From Agarivorans sp. TSD2052 (GTDB lineage Bacteria; Pseudomonadota; Gammaproteobacteria; Enterobacterales; Celerinatantimonadaceae): a DNA stretch of 64,000 bases. Position 1 is the stretch's first letter. Each line of letters begins with the position of its first letter. The translations under genes and the position numbers were made by a program. Under the pieces are notes generated by a model. The model did not search any database and was not told the origin of the DNA. It saw only the letters and a program-made list of their open reading frames with translations. This document shows positions 60,402-64,000 of the stretch, piece after piece. The stretch lies in the NCBI RefSeq assembly GCF_023238625.1, contig NZ_CP096670.1, positions 3,142,501 to 3,206,500 on the forward strand, given 5' to 3'.

Positions 60402-61151
60402 CTAACCAAAGTCACCATTCACATAACCACGTGTACGTTCATCTTGCGGAGCACTAAAAATTTGTGCGGTGTCACCGTGTTCTACTAACTCCCCCATCCA
60501 GAAAAATGCCGTTTTATCCGAAATACGTTTCGCCTGTGCCATCGAGTGAGTCACAATCACAATGGTGAATTTTTTGCGTAATTCATCCATCAATTCTTCA
60601 ATTTTATGGGTAGCGATGGGATCCAGTGCGCTAGTGGGTTCATCCATCAAAATAACATCAGGTTGAATCGCAATCGTACGGGCAATACATAAACGTTGCT
60701 GCTGCCCACCCGACAAACCAAAAGCAGGGCTATTCAAGCGATCTGCCACCTCATCCCACAGCGCAGCACTGCGTAAGGCCGATTCAACGGTATCATCGAG
60801 GATTTGTTTATTGCGGATCCCTTGAGCACGTAATCCATAGGCTACGTTTTCATAAATGCTCATCGGGAAGGGATTGGCTTTTTGAAATACCATGCCCACT
60901 TTCATGCGCAAAGCGGCAACATTACGGTCTTGGTAAATATCTTTACCTTCGAGCATAACATCCCCATCAATATGCACATTTTCAATTAAATCGTTCATAC
61001 GATTCAAAGTACGTAACAAAGTAGATTTACCGCAGCCGGATGGGCCAATCAAGGCTGTTACCTTTCTCTCTGGAATAGGTAAATTGATCCCTTTTAATGC
61101 GTGGGTATCACCGTAATGTAAATTAAGCTGTTTAACATCAAACTTATTCAT
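60402..61151 (-). CDS. pstB: Phosphate ABC transporter ATP-binding protein PstB
   Basis: PstB powers high-affinity phosphate uptake. The 249-residue protein has Walker [10 protein letters not shown] (36-44), the ABC signature [14 protein letters not shown] and Walker [14 protein letters not shown]. It is the last gene of pstSCAB: a terminator follows the stop within 20 bases, and no phoU is present where it is usually found. Confidence 0.97.
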   Translation of the reverse strand: MNKFDVKQLNLHYGDTHALKGINLPIPERKVTALIGPSGCGKSTLLRTLNRMNDLIENVHIDGDVMLEGKDIYQDRNVAALRMKVGMVFQKANPFPMSIYENVAYGLRAQGIRNKQILDDTVESALRSAALWDEVADRLNSPAFGLSGGQQQRLCIARTIAIQPDVILMDEPTSALDPIATHKIEELMDELRKKFTIVIVTHSMAQAKRISDKTAFFWMGELVEHGDTAQIFSAPQDERTRGYVNGDFG

Positions 61152-61160
61152 ATCAATCTC

Positions 61161-62003
61161 TTAGTAAGAAGCTTTGTTGAATCGACTGGCGATCAATTTC
61201 GTTAGCAAGTTAATGGCTAGCACCAAAAAAATTAACACGGTGGCTGTAGCATAAGCCTGATTCCATTCATTCACAGTGAACAATTCTTGGGTAAGTTTAT
61301 ACAAGTGGACCGTTAAGGTTCGCCCTGAATCTAATACCGACTCAGGGATCCTCGTCACCATACCAGCGGTTAAAAACACCGGTGCCGACTCACCAATGAT
61401 GCGGCCAGTACTTAAAATAACGGCGGTGACAATACCCGGCATCGCAGAAGGTAAAATGACACGCCAAATGGTGTAAATACGCGAGCTTCCCAAGCCGTAA
61501 GAGGCTTCACGATAAGCTTGTGGCACCGCGATCAAGGCTTCTTCGGTGGTGCGAATAATAACTGGCAAGATTAAAATGGCTAAGGTCAGCGCGCCAGACA
61601 AAATAGAGAAACCTAAACCTAAGGTAACCACAAAGAAGGTCATACCAAATAGGCCATAAATAATTGACGGTATCCCGGCTAATGATTCAGTACAAAAGCG
61701 AATTACCTTCACCAGTTTGCTGCCAGGCTTGGCATATTCGGTTAAATACAACGCCGTCATGATGCCAATAGGCGCGGCAATCGAAATCGATAACACCACC
61801 ATGTACAAGGTAGAAACAATCATCGAGAAAATGCCCGATACTTCCCCTACGGTGGTGTAAGCTGAGCTAATAAACTCCCAACTTACATGGCTAAGGCCGT
61901 TACTCAATATGTGCCATAACATCCATACTAAGAACAAGATTGTCATCCCAGCCCCACCCCAAATAAGGCTTATGGCAGCCAAGTCTTCAATACGACGACG
62001 CAT
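61161..62003 (-). CDS. pstA: Phosphate ABC transporter permease PstA
   Basis: The 280-residue permease has about six membrane helices and the cytoplasmic coupling loop (EEALIAVPQAYREASYGLGSS) with the EAA-type motif. With PstC it forms the phosphate channel in the inner membrane. Its start overlaps the last base of pstC, and pstB follows after 9 bases. Confidence 0.96.
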   Translation of the reverse strand: MRRRIEDLAAISLIWGGAGMTILFLVWMLWHILSNGLSHVSWEFISSAYTTVGEVSGIFSMIVSTLYMVVLSISIAAPIGIMTALYLTEYAKPGSKLVKVIRFCTESLAGIPSIIYGLFGMTFFVVTLGLGFSILSGALTLAILILPVIIRTTEEALIAVPQAYREASYGLGSSRIYTIWRVILPSAMPGIVTAVILSTGRIIGESAPVFLTAGMVTRIPESVLDSGRTLTVHLYKLTQELFTVNEWNQAYATATVLIFLVLAINLLTKLIASRFNKASY

Positions 62004-62938
62004 TATTTAACCCTCTTACGATTAAGCACTAATAATGTTGCATTCAGCAGCATGACAAAAATCAGTAATACGATACCGGTTGAGTAAAGTGAGCTAGCAT
62101 GAATGCCTGTTGCATAAGACATTTCCAAGGCTATATTGGCGGTTAATGAACGCGCCGAATCTAACAACGAACCCGGCATTGCGGGTGAATTACCCATCAC
62201 CATAATAATTGCCATGGTTTCACCTACAGCGCGGGCCACGCCAAGTACAATACCGGCCAAAATGCCAGAACGAGCAGCAGGTAACATCACCTTAAAAATA
62301 GTGAACATTGGCGAAGCGCCTAAGGCGTAAGAGCCTTCTTTATATGTCTTGGGTATGGCTCTAATTGAGGTTTCAGTAATCGTAATTACCGTAGGTAGAA
62401 TCATTACCGCCAACACAATAATAGCCGCTAAGACTGTGCTTCCTGCGGGGATATTAAAGGTGCTCTCTATGGCTGGCACAATAATCACCAAGCCAAAAAA
62501 GCCATATACCACTGAAGGAATACCCGCCAATAACTCAACGGCTGGTCGAATCACATTCGCTAACCATTTGGGTGCCACTTCTGCCAAAAAAATCGCAGTC
62601 AGCAACGCCACCGGTACACCGATGATCACCGCCCCTAAGGCTGAAACGACCGATGCAACGATCATCGCACCAATTCCGTATAAAGCCGGTGGGTACCAAG
62701 CTGTGCCCAATAAAAAATTGCCTAAGCCGGCAAACTGAATGGCCGGTAAACCTTCTTGCACTAAAAAGTAACCAATAGTGACTACCGATAGCACACCAAT
62801 AAGGGCACTAAGCAAAAACAAAAAATTAAAAAACCTGCCAGCCCAATCAACGCGATGGGCCGACTGGCTCAAAGCATCTAATAGTTGGCTATTCTTCAAC
62901 TCAAACTCGTGAGCAGGGGCAGCTATTGCTTGATTCAT
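62003..62938 (-). CDS. pstC: Phosphate ABC transporter permease PstC
   Basis: The 311-residue permease has about six membrane helices, a cytoplasmic N-terminus and the coupling-loop sequence ETSIRAIPKTYKEGSYALGAS. The GIPSVVYGFFGL segment is shared with PstA. It is the second gene of the operon, 77 bases after pstS. Confidence 0.96.
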   Translation of the reverse strand: MNQAIAAPAHEFELKNSQLLDALSQSAHRVDWAGRFFNFLFLLSALIGVLSVVTIGYFLVQEGLPAIQFAGLGNFLLGTAWYPPALYGIGAMIVASVVSALGAVIIGVPVALLTAIFLAEVAPKWLANVIRPAVELLAGIPSVVYGFFGLVIIVPAIESTFNIPAGSTVLAAIIVLAVMILPTVITITETSIRAIPKTYKEGSYALGASPMFTIFKVMLPAARSGILAGIVLGVARAVGETMAIIMVMGNSPAMPGSLLDSARSLTANIALEMSYATGIHASSLYSTGIVLLIFVMLLNATLLVLNRKRVK

Positions 62939-63015
62939 TCTATATTTATTCCAAAATCAACACGCGGCAAAGAGGCGCTCTGTGACGCCTCTTTCAATAA
63001 TTCTCGAAGGAGAGC

Positions 63016-63831
63016 TTAGTTAACTTCGATGTAGCCTTCTTCAGCTACGATAGTTTGGCCATCAGGTCCCATAATGAAGTCAACAAACTGTTGTGCTTCA
63101 GGTGCAGGCTGGCTGTTTACTAGCAACACAAATGGACGAGCAATCCCGTAAGAACCAGCTTGAATATTAGCTTTAGTGGCTGCGGCACCTTCAATGGCTA
63201 CGGCAGTAAGCGATTCATCAACTGAACCCAGAGAAATAAATCCAATAGCGAAAGGATTATTGGCCACTAGTGTCTTGATAGCGCCATTGCCACTGGCAAC
63301 TTGGGCACGAGGCGAGATAGCTGTAACAGTGATGCCATTTATTTTTTGGGTTAAACCCATGATGTCTTCAAATGCACCGCGGGTACCAGAACCTACTTCA
63401 CGAGTCACCGCAACGATGGGCTGGTCAGCACCGCCGACCTCTTTCCAATTGTTAATCTCACCCATGTAGATTTTTTTAACTTGCTCGATAGTAAGGTCAC
63501 TGACTTGGTTTGCAGTATTTACCGCAACAGCAATGCCATCCATTGCCATCACTAATTCTTTAGTGTCAGCGTTCAACTCACCATCTTTGACCTCACGCGA
63601 AGACATACCAATCATGCTCGTGCCTTCTTTTGCTGCACGAATACCCGCAGATGATCCGGTACTTTGTACTTCAACAACGTCTTTTTGAGTGGCTTGGTAT
63701 TTCTCAGCCAATACCTCCATTATTCCTGATACGGAGGTGGAACCTGAAACGGTAACGGTATTACTAGCAAATGCATTGGCTGCAAATAGCATTGATGCAG
63801 CACTTAAGGCGGAAATGAACTTAATTCTCAT
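63016..63831 (-). CDS. pstS: Phosphate-binding protein PstS
   Basis: PstS captures phosphate in the periplasm for PstCAB. It has a signal peptide (MRIKFISALSAASMLFAANAFA) and phosphate-contacting segments SGSTSVSGIM near the N-terminus and TREVGSGTRGAFEDIMG in the middle. At 271 residues it belongs to the shorter PstS group rather than the 346-residue E. coli type. I could not find a convincing Pho box upstream. Confidence 0.95.
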   Translation of the reverse strand: MRIKFISALSAASMLFAANAFASNTVTVSGSTSVSGIMEVLAEKYQATQKDVVEVQSTGSSAGIRAAKEGTSMIGMSSREVKDGELNADTKELVMAMDGIAVAVNTANQVSDLTIEQVKKIYMGEINNWKEVGGADQPIVAVTREVGSGTRGAFEDIMGLTQKINGITVTAISPRAQVASGNGAIKTLVANNPFAIGFISLGSVDESLTAVAIEGAAATKANIQAGSYGIARPFVLLVNSQPAPEAQQFVDFIMGPDGQTIVAEEGYIEVN

Positions 63832-63944
63832 AATACTTCTCTATGCGATTGAATAATGACAAACAACTTGTCTAAGTCGAGACGCATTGAAACAAGCAAA
63901 TATGACACTAAGATTACAATGAGATATTTTAAGGAGGTTTTTAC

Positions 63945-63992
63945 ATGATAAAGCAGACAAATAATTGGCAAACAAATATAAAAACAGGCTAA
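63945..63992 (+). other. 15-codon open frame with strong ribosome binding site
   Basis: ATG at 63945 follows AAGGAGG (63931-63937) by 7 bases and opens MIKQTNNWQTNIKTG before a TAA. It is divergent from pstS. The excellent Shine-Dalgarno sequence suggests real translation initiation, but the peptide is too short to judge and the window ends just after it. Confidence 0.25.
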
Positions 63993-64000
63993 CGCACTAC

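Noticed and set aside
63832-63930. Possible Pho box upstream of pstS (GTGTCAT and TTGTCAT on the minus strand)
   Set aside because: Each is only a half site; the second half at the required 4-base spacing does not match CTGTCAT.

Overview
The window is about 64 kb of core chromosome from a marine-type gammaproteobacterium. Gene order and protein sequences resemble the Alteromonadales (Shewanella/Agarivorans-like); this is inferred from synteny and no database was searched. Almost everything is housekeeping. There are no insertion sequences, prophage genes or CRISPR arrays, and coding density is high with many 1-4 base overlaps.

Layout. (1) 0.4-3.1 kb: raiA, then a complete phenylalanine attenuator (pheL leader peptide plus competing hairpins) and an unusually long pheA. 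(2) 3.3-5.7 kb: two accessory genes, a small exported/anchored protein and a LuxR-type regulator fused to an alpha/beta hydrolase. (3) 5.8-9.5 kb: ffh, ypjD and corB. (4) 9.5-16.3 kb: the gshA neighbourhood (luxS, an SLT lipoprotein, gshA, an M16 peptidase, yqaA, yqaB). (5) 16.8-20.1 kb: the Na+-pumping oxaloacetate decarboxylase operon oadGAB, with a candidate ArgR operator at its promoter. (6) 20.3-21.3 kb: six tRNA-Arg(ACG) and two tRNA-Ser(GCT) genes. (7) 21.5-31.2 kb: csrA, lysC, alaS, recX, recA (with LexA box), mutS and rpoS. (8) 31.2-44.2 kb: nlpD, a YqaA-like membrane protein, pcm, surE, truD, ispF, ispD, ftsB, eno, pyrG, mazG, relA and rlmD, all on the minus strand. (9) 44.3-47.1 kb: barA on the plus strand. 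(10) 47.2-56.5 kb: the rpoE-rseABC, lepA-lepB-rnc-era-recO-pdxJ-acpS series. (11) 56.7-60.3 kb: nadB, ygfX-sdhE, ygfZ and a DUF1289 protein. (12) 60.4-63.8 kb: pstSCAB without phoU.

How the genes connect. Stress and global regulation is concentrated here: RpoS, RpoE with RseA/RseB/RseC, RelA, BarA and CsrA (the BarA/UvrY-Csr pathway, with UvrY outside the window), RecA under LexA, and RaiA for ribosome hibernation. SdhE, NadB and YgfZ connect flavin and Fe-S enzyme assembly.

The most unusual item is pheA. Behind normal chorismate mutase, prephenate dehydratase and ACT regions it carries about 250 residues homologous to a type I-beta DAHP synthase. In that domain three of the four expected metal ligands and key substrate-binding residues are substituted, so it looks like a catalytically dead DAHP-synthase domain attached to the phenylalanine branch enzyme. 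Secondary points of interest are the LuxR-hydrolase fusion with a cysteine nucleophile motif, the ARG-box-like operator on oadGAB, a perfect 181-bp tRNA duplication, seven perfect AGCTGAT repeats at the mutS stop codon, and yqaB/yqaA lying in one frame separated only by a TAG.
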